Source: Bactrocera neohumeralis
Lineage: Eukaryota; Arthropoda; Insecta; Diptera; Tephritidae
Assembly: GCF_024586455.1 (NCBI RefSeq)
Contig: NC_065921.1
Location: 25,114,635 to 25,178,634, forward strand
Direction of reading: 5' to 3'
Length of the DNA stretch: 64,000 nt
Shown here: in pieces, positions 11,405 through 24,096 of the stretch
Layout: every line of letters starts with the position of its first letter
Numbering within the stretch: position 1 is the first letter of the stretch
The notes under the pieces: generated by a model
The model's database searches: none
What the model saw: the letters and a program-made list of their open reading frames with translations, nothing else
What the model was told of the DNA's origin: nothing
Program-made: the position numbers and the translations under genes

Positions 11405-11610
11405 TTCTAACTGGTTTTGAACTGGTCTAAACGCGGTTTTAGAGGCCACCGACTAACTTTGTTTGAACTAATTTTGTGGAAATAGAACTAAACTTTTAAA
11501 ATTTGCCGCATAACGCTAGCAATTTACTATGCTTTTGATAGACACCCCGGAAATTATGCATTGTTCTTCTCGTTGGGCGGTATATAACCGGTATATAACT
11601 GGTTGAACGA
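11405..11610. promoter_or_regulatory. Cluster of Grainyhead-like sites
   Basis: Four matches or near matches to the AACYGGTT core of Grainyhead/CP2 factors lie within 200 bases: AACTGGTTTT at 11,409, AACTGGTC at 11,420, AACCGGTA at 11,586 and AACTGGTT at 11,597. The last two are part of an 11-base tandem (TATATAACCGG then TATATAACTGG). They directly follow the candidate first exon. Function is inferred from motif density only. Confidence 0.3.
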
Positions 11611-12154
11611 TTTTGAACCGCCCACCCTGCGCAATTGCGCATCTCTCCAAAACAACAAAGTGAAGACGAATCGTATTCTTCTTAGTCTTCTCTAAGCTGG
11701 CGCTAACTTGAGAACTTTTTAGAGCTGAGAAATTTTAGTTTTTCGATCTTCCTATTTCCGTAAGTTCTGTAGAGACATTCCCTGCTGGTAATTCCCATGG
11801 ATATCGAAATCGGACTAAGGATAAATTAAAAAAAACTGCCTGTAAGTCTTTGTTGTAATAGTGACAGACAATATTCACCAAATATTTTGATAATTTTTAA
11901 CGAGTTGATAGTTCTTGGTCGGATATAAAATCTGGTCCGTTTTGATCGTGGGGTCGAATGTTGCTGATTCTAGGCTTCTGTACCTTAGATCTGTTAGGTT
12001 TGACACTAAATCTCTGTTATCTCGATACAAAGCAGCAATTGATGCAAGTTCTATGTTAGATTACAGGGTTGATGTTGTTTTGGGTGCTTATGCTGGTAGT
12101 CAGAGAGATAAAGATTTTTACAACTGAAACTTTCATATAGCGAAAAGGCAAGCC
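11611..12154. other. Intron 1, nothing recognised
   Basis: Mixed-composition intronic DNA with no gene, structured RNA or repeat that I can support. Confidence 0.45.
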
Positions 12155-12950
12155 AAAAGGCAAACGTACTGACTGTTCGTCTTATGAGTGGATACATTTC
12201 ATTCGAAGCTAAGCGATTCGGCGCCATTCCCAGCAACTTGAACTGACGTATGGAACGACCTGGCGCATTTTACGACGAGATCTTAAGCATACAAAGCACA
12301 CAACTTCTGCAAGAACTGAGGCCGCTAGACTTTACCAAGCGACATCGGTTCGTTTTATGGGCTTAGGAAAAGTTCCAAGAAGATTCCAAGATTTCGAGCT
12401 TAATTTTGTTTAGTGATGAGGCCTATTTCTGGCTCAATGGGTATGTAAACAAGACAATTTCCGCATTTGGGACCAAGACCAACATGAAGAGATTCAAGAG
12501 CTGCAATTTCATCCACAAAAAACAACGGTTTGGTGTGTTTAGTGGGCCGGTGAAATCATCGGCGCTTTGGTGAGCAGATAATTTCGAGTTTTGGGCCGGT
12601 CGATTGGCCACCAAGATCGTGTGATTTGACACCATTAGACTTCTTCCTGTGGGGATATGTAAAGTCTTAAGTATATGTCGACAATTCCGCTTCGATTCAG
12701 GCAAAATATCACGCGTGTTATTCGCCAGTTACCAGTCGAAATGATCGAACAAGTCATCGAAAATTGCACTCAACGGATGGACCATCTGAGACATAGTCGC
12801 GGCTAACATTTTAAAGAGATAATCTTCAAAAAATAAATGCCAAAGGATGTTATTTCGAATGATAATAAACATTTCCCACTAAATTGGAAGTTTCTGTGTT
12901 TTTTTCTTAAAAAAAAAGTAGGAAACCTCGAAATGGATCGCTCTTTATAA
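12155..12950 (+). mobile_element. Tc1/mariner-superfamily relic (GGGTGATCC family), copy 2
   Basis: A 5'-truncated plus-strand copy of the element at 171 and 28,101. Recognisable in broken frames are LFSDEAYFWLNGYVNK (first catalytic Asp region, about 12,410), the QFHPQKTTVWCV block, FGPVDWPPRSCDLTPLDFFLWGY (about 12,590-12,660) and VEMIEQVIENCTQRMDHL (about 12,735-12,790). The stretch between WAGGIIG and the WPPRSCD block is deleted, so the second catalytic Asp is gone. The 3' end reads CCTCGAAATGGATCGCTC, a decayed terminal repeat. Confidence 0.75.
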
Positions 12951-15900
12951 CAGCACTACCCAAAAATGAAGTGATTACAACTCGTTAACCTTGAAACTAG
13001 GTTTTCTTCTTGGATAACGGACTTTACAGACCAATAAAGACATTTTGTTTTGAGATTAATGGATGTGATGAGTCTGAAACGTAATTATCTGGATTCTTTT
13101 TTAATCCTCTGTCTCTCTCTCACTCTCTCTTTTAACAAATTTATTTTCTTTTTTTTTCAACTACCTTTTTTGATACCCAGTTTGCTTTCTACAAAACATA
13201 GGCATTTATTTGTAATTTGAGTTTAATAGAAAAATGGATTTCAGAAAAAATTTTGGTTGAAATTTTTTTAATAATAAAACTTATCTAAAAGTATGTATAA
13301 TATATAAAAATACACCTTTATTTATATTTAAAAATTGTATGTGTAGTAGTATCCAACCCGCACAAAATATGTTATGTCTCGCTGCAAATGTAAATATTGA
13401 ACATTTTACAATTTTCTGTTGACAGCATACTAATGAGAAAGTGTTTCTGTGTACGTCATGGCGTATAAGTGATCATTAAGTGTCGAAAAAATAAATGTCA
13501 AAAAGTTGCCAAATACATACTAAAGTGTATGCAAATATATGAATGAGGGAGTGCATGCCAACAACAACAACACTATAAACACATAAGCATGTAAATACAT
13601 ATACATATACGTACATATGTAAGATATGCGATCGCATGCCAGCGAAGTGTAGAGGGTTCGCGAACGTGGGTGACTGTTTTGTTGGCAAGTACTCGTATTG
13701 ACAGTTATTTAAACTCGTACGTGATTTTCATGTGCACTAACTATCGCTGGCAGCAAACTAAGCCAAAACTATTGGATTGGAGAGGTGTCGCTATTTTTAT
13801 TGCGCAACGGTGTGAAGGAATGTTTTCAGACATACAAATAACATTTACAGGGAGCTAATCTGGCTCGAAACCGGTTTTAGACCCCTAGGCGAAGTTGCTT
13901 AGAATGGTCCGAAGATTTTTATAGTAAAAAAATGGTAAAACAAATCGACCCACTTTAGGGAGTATGTTTGAAGACGAGCATTTTAATTTGTTATTATGTT
14001 ATTCAAAAGATAAAAATATATATTTTTTTTTGAAAATTTTCACATAAAGTGAGACTCAAACTATTTTAAATAATTAAATACAGTAAAAATTATTTGTTTT
14101 TTATATTTTCGTTTAAGATCGATAGATCATAATAGATATTCTCAGTTCTTTAGGTATTGCTATGCTACAAATGCGAGCTTATACGACCTATGGTCTACTC
14201 TGGTTTCCAAGACATTGTAAATTTTCAGGTTAATTTTCGTATCTGTCATTCATCGTTAGGTGGTGCTGGTGGATGTCGAATGTTTAAAAATTTATTTTCT
14301 GACCATTTTAGTTCATATTAGATACATATTTAGTTCTCATTTTAGGTATATTTTTACAAAAATTCAATTATTTCGGGTTTCAGTTCGATTGGAGTCCTCT
14401 GGGGTACATCTAGGGAACAACAGGTTTCATCATTGGTCGGTTTGAGTAAATTTTGTATTTGGTTTGATTAAAAGTTTATATGCTAAGCATTTTTCTAATC
14501 TGCATATTAACTGGATGTATGATTATGAATTAAAAACAGAATTTGATATATAAAGTATACATATGTAAGTTAAGATATTAGTTTTTAACTTCTTAGCATT
14601 GTGTTTGGTAAAATTTAATACAGTTCCGTAAGTTGCGAACAAAAAATCATCCACCATATAACCCTTTATTTATATTTTTTTCAAATTTCCTTTCCCTATG
14701 GTTTAATTGTTCCTTTATTCCTTTGTCATTGCTTCTCCTCTAATTGCTATCACCTACATTAAAAAATAAAATTGTATTTTATATCTAAAATATTTATGGA
14801 ATATGAAAGAATTTGTTATAGCTAAAAGCCCGAATAACCTTACAGTGGTCGAAATCCATATATGTATGTACTACATAGATGCTCTAAAGCTCACACATCT
14901 TACCAAGCCTCCAGAAAACGTTTCTCCAGTGCAAATCTACTGAAATTGTCGGCAAATGGAACTGAATACGAACACTAAACGCCTTTCGAACAACTCAAAG
15001 ATCTTATCTTAAGTAAGTAAGATATTTCTTGAAGTGAAATTTTACCATTTTCGAAATCTGGAAAAATTCATGCGAGATGTTCATAAAAAATGGGAATTTT
15101 AAAATAAAAATTTCCCAGATTCAAAGAGCCCAATTGTCAATTGACCCTTAAGTACGATAAAGTTTTTATTTATGTTCATTGCTTACTTTGTCTGTAGCAG
15201 CCGCTAATTTTAGACGTGTTTTTATGAGTTTGGCGGTTTTCGTTTGTTAAAAGAAATGGATAAATCGATTTTTTCGGGAATTCTTGGCTAAAAACAATAC
15301 TGTAACGATGCCCCAGCCTCTATATTCGCTAGAAATTGCTTTTTGTAATTTTCTTTTATATTTCCAAAAGCAAAGAGAACCTCAAAAGACGGTAAAATCG
15401 CTGAAAATGTTAAAGGTTATTCCAAAAATCGAGTTTGAGAAGTATTTCGACGAGTAAAAAAAGCGCTGACATAAGTGCATAATATCGAATGGGAACTATT
15501 TTGAAGGCAATAACATTAATGTAGACAAATGAATAAACAAATTCAAAAATCGAAAATTCGGTTATTTTTTCAACACAGCTCGATCATAATGTGCCCAAGT
15601 TTTTAGTGCCGTCTTCATACAAGAAACCTTCTAAAATTACCGAAAATTTCTGAAAGTGTTATTTTGTATGTGAAAATTATTCATATTTGTTCTAAATTAT
15701 AAAGTAGCCAATATTAGCTGTCTTCGATTGGTCATTTCTCTGCTCTCTTGTCAAAAAATTTACCTGTGCAACAATACAATCGAGTTGTATTGTAGAAAGA
15801 TAGTATGCGGTTACTTCATTAAAGTGGTGGTATAACTATATGAAATATTCCCAACTTTTGTTTTGCATATTTGAGCTCACTTTTACTATTGAGAATGGTT

Positions 15901-16118
15901 CAAATGACAATTAAACACAAGTGCTGTCCGTTTGTTTGGACATCGTTTGTTCGATTCGTTAGAGAGTAGCGCTTGGGAAATCGAAAACAGCTACTGATTT
16001 TAAAAAGATCTTGATTGAAGCGCTCAATAGCATTTAAGTCTTGGTCGTATTTACCATATTAAAGATAGATTTTCTATTCTAAAAAGGAAGTTAAATTTTC
16101 CTATATTATTGGAAGTAC
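12951..16118. other. Intron 1, 3 kb with no gene recognised
   Basis: Long AT-rich intronic DNA. It holds a CT-rich run (CTCTGTCTCTCTCTCACTCTC) at about 13,108-13,130, ATAC microsatellite at 13,590-13,620, and a CA/CG-richer patch at 13,620-13,700. I found no transposase, reverse transcriptase or host coding segment. Open frames are short and compositionally random. Confidence 0.4.
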
Positions 16119-16431
16119 ATATCGTCACCTAAAATGCAAAATAACGTAACATCACTTTTCATAAGTTTAGTGGCGAAAGAAAACGTTATAATAAAAGCCA
16201 CTCATATTAAAAAATAATGTGCGTATTGGTTATAAAATGGTTATATATTCGGTTAACAAATGGTTATAGTTCTGAGTTTTGGTTATAAAATGGTTATATT
16301 ATTGGTTATTATATCTGACAAACAAACTTTGAGTTTTGGTTATAAAATGGTTATATTATTGGTTATTATAACTGACAGTGATTTTAGATTTTTTTGTTGA
16401 TGATATGTTGTTGCATTTTAGGTGACGATAT
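16119..16431. mobile_element. MITE-like inverted-repeat element containing a 57-base tandem
   Basis: The ends ATATCGTCACCTAAAATGCA (16,119) and its complement (to 16,431) form a terminal inverted repeat of about 20 bases around a 313-base unit. No coding capacity. The interior carries a 57-base tandem, with one copy starting at GAGTTTTGGTTATAAAATGG (16,274) and the next at 16,331, preceded by a partial copy. The motif GGTTATAAAATGGTTATAT recurs throughout. A related inverted piece lies at 9,485-9,535. I could not define a target duplication. Confidence 0.6.
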
Positions 16432-17835
16432 ATAGATATTGTTTCTTCAAACCATAAGCATACATACATATGTATATATGTACATACATATATCCGAACG
16501 ATCAATGAAGCAAACAAAAAAATTTCCGCTTGAGGCTTAAACTTTTGAGGAAAGTATTTTCTTGTTGAATTGCTGATGTAAACTCCAGTGAACGAGTGCT
16601 TATATATATATATATTATATACATATATACACATTTCTTTACCTATTCAATTAACGGAAAACATATATTTATCGTATTTAAGTATTTAAGTCCGTGGACC
16701 TCACTACAAGCCATAACTTACAGGCTTGTTTTACTTACATAAATTATCATTAAAAAATGCTTATTTAAATTTAAAGCAGACTATAAATTGATTTAATAAA
16801 TTTAATAAAAATTATTGAAATTTTCGATTTTATATCCGCTTTTACCGACAGCCGCTCATTACGTACTACATACATACCAATACATGTATACAAATGTACA
16901 TACATATGTATGTTTGTATTGTATAATGAAGTTGATATCACTTGCTTAATGATCATAATGAAGGTGTGAATTATTTATGCATATAAACGCTTTTAATATT
17001 TCTTAAATACTTTGTATGTGTGTTTGTATATACAATATGTATTCGTGTACACCTCTGCATTAACGTCGTGTGGTAACGGTGCAATAAATTTATGCAAATG
17101 GTGAGAAAAATGATCTTATAATAGCCAGTGGTTCATAAGTGCGCTGTGTAGCGGTAAAATGCGGTCGGTCAGTAACCCCATTAACAAACCAACAACACTG
17201 ACCACCACGAGCAATAAAACGACAAAATAGCAACAAAAGACTGTAAAAAAATAAACAATATAGTTGAGTAAAAGAAAAACGAAAGACGGCACTTTTACCG
17301 CGGCAACGCATTATTAAGCGAGCTCGCGTAGGATATTCGTTTGTAATTAATTACTTAAGTTATTTTAATGAATTAAAGCGAAAATCCAAAATAAAATGAA
17401 GTGGAAAAAAATTAATGAGCAATTTTTAACGTAAGAGAGGTGGATACATGTAAACTATTGTATTTTAGGCATTTGAGCGTCGATATTTACTTACATATAT
17501 GTATGTATGTAGCCGAAATGCTGCTTCAAAGTCGGTTTTCAAAAGCTTGTTGGCCATGTGTGATGTGTCAGCGATTACTCGACGAAAAAAGTTAAGACAA
17601 GCGATCGACAGTACCGTCGGCTGCTTGTGAAAGTGTTAATGGTCATCGTAGGGAAGAAATATCTTGCTGTATTCAAGCTGTTAGGGTTCAACCTACTGAA
17701 TTTATAATGGAAAGAGCGTCGTAATGAAAAATTCAACTATACATTGTTGGAGACTGCTATTGCGCTACACGAAATTAACGCTGTATATTTATTTGGAATT
17801 TTATTAAGTGGTATTGCTTTTAAAAACATATTTAT
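16432..17835. other. Intron 1, nothing certain
   Basis: It holds several ACAT/ATGT microsatellites (16,460-16,500, 16,860-16,920, 17,490-17,510). A less AT-rich patch at about 17,040-17,330 has unusual composition for this intron and may be regulatory. No gene is supported. Confidence 0.4.
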
Positions 17836-18065
17836 ACCCTGACCAGGCTATATTAAGTTTGCCACGAAGCTTGTAAATCAGTAGGAATAGACGAAGATCC
17901 GATAAAAAATATATATAAATTATTAGATTGACGAGCTACTTATGTCCGTACATCCGTCTGGCTGTCTATCTACACATATGCGAACATGTCCCACATTTTT
18001 TTAGATTTCGGAGCAAAATACACTTTTTTATTTGACAAGATATCTTCATAAAATTTTGTACGGAA
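17836..18065 (+). repeat. Dispersed repeat with terminal hairpin, 5' part only
   Basis: It begins ATACCCTGACCAGG and continues with GCCACGAAGCTTGTAA, GACGAGCTACTTATGTCCG and CATCCGTCTGGCTGTCTATC. These match, with decay, the start of the copy at 63,205. The hairpin end is missing because an RTE fragment starts soon after. Confidence 0.6.
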
Positions 18066-18104
18066 TATTCTCCTTTTTAATAACACAATCACTGAAAATA
18101 TACA

Positions 18105-18530
18105 CTGCGGCGAAGAACTGATAAGTAGCATGAATCAGATTCTTTGTCTTGCCGGCAAGCTATTCAAACACGTCGGCGAAAAACTGATAAGGATGATGCA
18201 TCAGCTTCTCTGTCGAATATGGTCGGACGAAAGCATACCCGCTGATTGGAATTTAAGCCGACTGGATGAACCTCCTCAACATTGCATATGAGTGAACGAT
18301 TTAAGCTCACCGTCAAGAAACTGATTGGACCTTATCAGTGTGGCTTCACGCCCGAAAGGACTGAGTAGGCAATTGAGAACTAAAGTCCTCGAAAAGTCAC
18401 ACATCATCCCAGTCCTGCTATATGGTGCAAAGAGCAAGAACGTTGACAACATGTGATGAGTCGGCGTTACGAGTTTTCGAGAAACATTGACATAGTTCAG
18501 CGAATTATGTTTTGTATCCCGCACTGAGTT
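18105..18530 (+). mobile_element. RTE-clade LINE relic, short internal fragment
   Basis: Plus-strand frames read ELFKHVGEKLIRMMHQLLCRIWSDE-like sequence, essentially the same as in the longer RTE copy at 49,285-49,360. A degraded LIGPYQCGF-like stretch follows, then HIIPVLLYGAK. Parts of the reverse transcriptase between these blocks have been lost, so this is an internally deleted fragment. Stops and frameshifts are common. Confidence 0.7.
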
Positions 18531-20129
18531 AAGATTATTTTAATATTGTATGTGCACCTCCATAAGATCTTCATAAGACTGCTTTTTTCAAATACAAAAA
18601 TATATACTGTGTACAAAGTAGATATGCAAATCACACAATAACTGTTTATAATTTAAGTTTAAATCCATTAAAATGCTGTGAATTTTACTTTATACATCAT
18701 CCAACTAATTATGCATAGCTAAAACGCTTGTCCAAATTGATGCGCTCAAACTGACAGTTCTCCTGCCAAAGCCAATTATTGTAGTGCTACATCTGCAGCA
18801 AAATTAATTATACGCCAATTTGTTACACACGAATAATTTTCTAATTTCAATTTCAAGCGATTTTTTCACTCAACACATTTAAGTCTTCAAGTAAAAAGAA
18901 ATAAAATTAAAAAAAAAATACAAAAAATATTAAAAATAATAAAAATAGAAATAGAATTACTGCGCAGTCGCAGAGGCATGCATGGTGAGCAGAAAGAAAA
19001 ATATAATTATTAAAGAAAACAAACAAAAAATCTTAGAAAACGTTCTGTCATCATTTCAGAACTTTTCGATTTTTTCTTTACCCTTATGTTCTACACACTA
19101 TAATAATTTTTAATAGTTATATCGAAGTCGAATGGCATGCTAATTATGCATAGCTAAGCTGAGTTTATATATACATACATTCGTTTATTTATATAGGGAG
19201 ACTTGACAGCCTGGGAATAAAAACAGCAGGTTTCAATAGACCATATGAAGCAATAAATGTTGACTTCAAGCTGACTCAAGCTGGAATTGCGTATAAAAAG
19301 CAATAAGTAGCAAACTAAAAGACTGTTCTCGATTATAATCGAGATTATTATTGGCACAAAGAAAAGCAGTACACCAACATACATACATACATACACATAT
19401 TTGTAAGCATTTTTTGTGCTAATTCCTTACCAACCACTGATTATTCCAGGAAAACGATTTACGAACATACAAACACACACATATGTGCATACACATAAAT
19501 ATATGTATGTATGTAAGTATGAGAACATTTATATTTAGATAACCAAGAACCTGGCGTGTACGCAACTTTAATCCCCATCAGCTCTTTTATGACCACTTGC
19601 CTTTGCTGCTTGATCAACTTTATAGCTTTTTCCAATAATTTTCAATTAAGAATCGAAGAGAATTTACGATTTGTTTCTTTTTGCTTTGGTTTTTAATTCG
19701 TACTTAAGCTGAAAGCGCTTTCAAAAATATTTGCAGAAGGCAGAGAAAACAATAATTAACAATTGCAAAAGATGACCAGCGTTTCTTTGGACTAATGACG
19801 ACATTGTTCCATATAAAAATACCAAAGTATTTTGATTGCGTGATTTTCTGTTTTTTATTTTGATATTTTAAATTTGGAATCTCAAAAGCTTACTTTGTGA
19901 ATCCCTGCTGAACGCGTTTAAATTTTTTTCTTTTTTTGGCTCCGTAATAATCGGATATAAATACATTCGTAAAGAAAAATTTACTACACTTTTTTGTAAA
20001 GATGACTGTTTTAGGATTTAAAGTCTCATATTCACACATATATATGTACATATATGTATACGTAAATATTTGTAAGTGTAGAAAATAATTGAGTAAAGAC
20101 ACAGCTACTTATGGTCTACTGTGCCCTCT
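18531..20129. other. Intron 1 with a duplicated homeodomain-like site
   Basis: Mostly plain intronic DNA. The 18-mer CTAATTATGCATAGCTAA occurs exactly at 18,705-18,722 and again at 19,140-19,157. Around the first copy are further AATTA cores (about 18,770-18,840). A-rich runs at 18,895-18,960 and (CATA)n at 19,375-19,400 are low-complexity. No gene recognised. Confidence 0.4.
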
Positions 20130-21500
20130 TCTATATACACATATGAATGGCCACAAAGGTCCAGCACTCTGAACGATTCCTAGAGTTTGCTGGGCGTGAC
20201 TATGGTGATGTGATCCCCGTCCACATTGATGGAACCTAGAGCTATACGCCTGCTTTTACAAATTGCTGGAGAATCTAGAATCAGTTATTCAGGAATTTCC
20301 TGTTCTATATCGCAAAACCGGCAATCAGTTTGCGCAAGCGACTATGCTCATGCTGGACAAGTACTTCCTGAGCCTGCAGTGCCTTGTATAGAGCGCGACA
20401 AGAAGACGGAATTTGTCTCGGAGATGGTTGATCATATCTTTAAACCTTGCAAGGTTATACTCTTCCAATAGTAGCTTGGCGTGGCGCATGCCTGCTGCCA
20501 GTGTTGTTCTCTCCCCACTCTCTCCAGTTATTTTTTAGTGTGGTGGCCCCACTGTAGTCCACGGTTCTGGCTTCATTATCTTGGACTCCGCCACAGAGCG
20601 GAATAATTCGTCGGCGAGCTCATTTTCGGCTACCCCTTTATGCCCCGGCACCCAGATCCGGTTAACACGGTTGCTAACTTATAGACGGTTCAGTCTTCCT
20701 ATACACTCCTTCACTAAAAGCGATTTGACCTCATAAGCTGAGATAACTTATGACTATCGCTAAGTATAGCGTTGCGCTGGTTGCGATTGTTGCGGCCGCG
20801 CAGTGTCTGCTCCAATGCCTTCCGGTATTTTCAAGCCGTCAGTGTACCACTGGATAATGCAGTCACCAGTAAAAGGTAGAGCGTGGTATTACTCTACTCC
20901 GCTTTACTGCCGAGAGTAACTCTAAACTTCTTCTTAAAGTTTACACTCTTCGTAACGCTGTCCCTTGGAAGAAGGGTCAGTGGTGTGTTTTCCTTTAATG
21001 CCTTCATTTGTTGAGGCGACATTGTCTTCTCTTTGCCAAAAACTCTCTGCTGGCATGGCCAGCATTGTATGTTTTGCTACATGTTTGATCACTAGATGCA
21101 GCGGTGTGAGCTCCACCATGACATCAAGTGCTGCAGTTGGGCAAGTGCGCATTGCCTCTGAAGCGCACACGCAGGTAAGCCTATGCAGCTTCCATAGTTG
21201 AAGCCTTACCGATGACAGCGTTGCCTTAGATGCCTAAGTAACCGCACCATAATTGACAATAGGCTTTACGATCATGGTATACAGACCTGTTACCTGGCTT
21301 GCAGCTCCAGGATCTACCGGCTAGGCGTCTGCTTATCATGAGTGCCTTGGTGGCTTTGGATAGTGTTAATTCCACGTGCCTATTTCACCGTAAGGCTGAA
21401 TCTAATATGAGACCTAGGAGTTTGACCTCTTTAGACACCTCCAACTCCCTGCCTCCGAGTGATAGGGGCCTCAAGCCCGGAAGAGATCTTCGCTTTGTAA
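20130..21500 (-). mobile_element. R1/LOA-like LINE relic, end of RT plus RNase H
   Basis: The minus strand reads, in order, a VKPIVNYGAVTY segment (about 21,270-21,230), GAMRTCPTAALDVMVELTPLHLV (about 21,160-21,090, between the RT and RNase H domains), an RNase H block with WVPGHKGVAENELADELF (about 20,655-20,600), and the terminal CRFCDIEQEIPE zinc-knuckle-like block (about 20,320-20,290). Several stops and frameshifts make it inactive. It is the longest example of this LINE type in the window. Confidence 0.75.
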
Positions 21501-21884
21501 AATTTTTGTATTTGTATATACATACATATATTGATTGAACATTGGAAGCTGGGAAATGAGATCAGCCAAACAGGGGTTTCAGACGGTGCAGAAAATTTGA
21601 TAATTCACTAAATTAAATGGCCGTTTTAAACTCCTTGCCAATCAGATAAACGATGTTCGATTTTCTGAAATTTTAGTTGCGAAGTTTTTCCAGACAATGG
21701 TGGTCTTTTACGGGAATTTTAGGCCTTCGAAAATGTCTTGAGCCTTAAAGATTTTCCTTTTTCCAGTTAACAAGTTTGTAAAGATCGATCTCTAAGATCG
21801 CTTACCTGGGTATCGCTCATCTTCTGCTACTCGTATTGTCTGCAGAATAAAAAGTTACAAGATCTTCGGTGATAACTGTTTGTC
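21501..21884. other. Intron 1, nothing recognised
   Basis: Short unassigned stretch between a LINE and a mariner relic; it may contain the worn 5' end of the mariner. Confidence 0.4.
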
Positions 21885-22790
21885 GCGAGTAAATGTTTTT
21901 GATTGATAGAAATTATTCAAAGAAGGTCGAGAATGCGTTGACGACGAACCACGTTCAGGAAGGCCATCTACATCAACTGATGATCAACACATCAATAAAA
22001 TGAAGGAATTGGTGCTTGAGAATCGACAATTAATAGTCAAAGATCTTACTGGCATCGTTGGAATATCGGAAGTACCAGTGAAAAACATTTTGAAAGATCA
22101 TTTGGGCCTAAGAAAAGTAAAAGCACGATTGGTTCCAAAATCACTAAATTTTTCCGAAAAACAGCGCCTCGTTAACTTCTGTGAAATAATGCTCTCCGAC
22201 TACCAGGATGTCATGAGACGTTGTGTTGACAGTTTTCTTGCGGTGAGTCTTGGATCTATGCTTATGATCCACATACAGACGATCAATCGGCCGAATATCG
22301 TGCAAAGCAGTTCAAAAATCAAGTTTATGTTGGCAGTTTTCTTTGATTATCGAGGTGTGTTGCACTCCGAGTTCCTTCCAACCGGCCAAACTGTCAACAA
22401 GGAATACTATAAGTAGTTTGGTGTAATGCGTCGTTTGCGCGAAGCTATTGGTAAAAAGAGATCGACAAATTGACAATGCAAAGTCGCATACAGCATTGAT
22501 TCTTCGTGAGTTCTTCGTCAAATTTTCCATCAATATCTTGCCGCAACCGTCGTATTCATCGATAACGATTTAGATCTGTGTGACTTCTGGATATTCAGCA
22601 AACTCAAACGATCTGTGCGGGGAAATCGTTTTGAGTCAATTGAAGATATTAAATGTGAATCGCTACGCGCATTGAAGGCTGTTCCGAAAATTGACTTAAC
22701 AACTGTTTCGAGGATTGGAAAAATGTTGGCACAAGTATATTGTTGGCAAGGGGGATTACTTTGAGGGTGAACCCTTTGAAGTATAAAGTA
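21885..22790 (+). mobile_element. Mariner relic (DD34D-like)
   Basis: The plus strand encodes a long transposase portion: KELVLENRQLIVKDLTGIVG and LGLRKVKARLVPKSLNF (second helix-turn-helix), then the DYQDVMRR block, a damaged first catalytic region, MLAVFFDYRGVLHSEFLPTG and QTVNKEYYK. After a stop it continues with RLREAIGKK, then SIEDIKCESLRALKAVPKIDL and WQGGYFEG-like sequence. The HHDNAPSH motif is eroded, and the region of the last catalytic Asp is frame-disrupted. It belongs to the same family as the copy at 38,934-39,898. Confidence 0.8.
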
Positions 22791-24096
22791 AACAATTTTA
22801 AAATTATGAACAGAGTAGTACATCTTATCTGTGACATTTTTAAACGTTTCACCTATCTACAGATATGTTTGAATTATCATCTAGTTATATTTTTCTGCAA
22901 GACTTAAATTTTAACAATGTATGCTTAAAGCAAAAAGGTGCTAAACTTGGCTTAACGCTATAAATGTGTTAATTTACTAAACGGTAATTTAACAGTTATG
23001 CAAATAGTTGAGTGTATAATCACTCCTACTGCCATACATATATGTAGTATACTCGTACACACATCTACAGTTATGTTGGCAGTCAACTAAAACTCGAGTG
23101 CACCTTGGGTAAGAAGCAGCTCAAGTCTAAATTGGGCGCGTGTGTGCATCACAGAGTGAGACATCATTCACACTTATGTTCATATATATCTTTATATGGA
23201 AGACGCGTATACATTTTTAAATGTTTTTCTAGTAAATTGTCCGCTAAATAAATTGACGCATGTTGTCGAGTATGCCCAGCGGTTAATAGAAACTCTCGAA
23301 AGTCAATGGAAATTTGAAGCGTTTTAAGGCGTAAAACTACAAAGAAAACAGTTTGACTATATGTATCAACAACAGACATATCTCACTTGGAAATCTGTTA
23401 AATTATCTTGCGGTTTGTCGTTTTCGAGACTTTAATTGTTTTTATGTAATATACAAACATTTATGTATATGTATATGCACGTACATACACATATGAATAT
23501 ACAACATGCATATTAAGCATTTAAGTATATATGCTCATATGTATGTATGTATGTAGGTCTAGCTAAATAAATTATGATATCCAGCAGGTGCGTCATGTGT
23601 GATATAATAATCAACGTTTTTATTGAAACTCGAAGGTCACACGAGTCATGTCGTCAAATTCACTTGCCATTAAACGGGGCGTTATATGACAAGTGAAATG
23701 ACAAAATACATACATATATACTTGTATGTCAAAGAGTACATAGTTCGTATTTACTTTCTGATTAAGCGCAATATGAAAACACTTGTGTTTTTTTTATTGT
23801 AAATAATAATAAATCTCGACAACTAGAAATGGAAAACCAAATTCCACTTTAATCGAACGTCAACTCGACTTTTTCGATTTTAGTAATAATATGTCTTCAA
23901 CTTTAACATTACTATCCGTTTCTTTTATTTTGATCTCCCACACACCCGCCAAGGGAAGGTTTTGTGACTCTTTTTTTCGAATCACTAAAGGTAGACTAAT
24001 GAGGAAAAAATATTACCAATAAAACACATACATATTTGAACTGAGAAGCTAATTTGTAATATTCACCTTAAGGAGCAAGCATAAATTAGTTTTTCC
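22791..24096. other. Intron 1, nothing certain
   Basis: It includes ATGT microsatellite (23,455-23,560) and ordinary AT-rich DNA. No coding or structured element is supported. Confidence 0.45.

Noticed and set aside
19370..19540. (CATA)n tracts as possible regulatory array
   Set aside because: Same simple repeat occurs more than ten times in the window; ordinary microsatellite.
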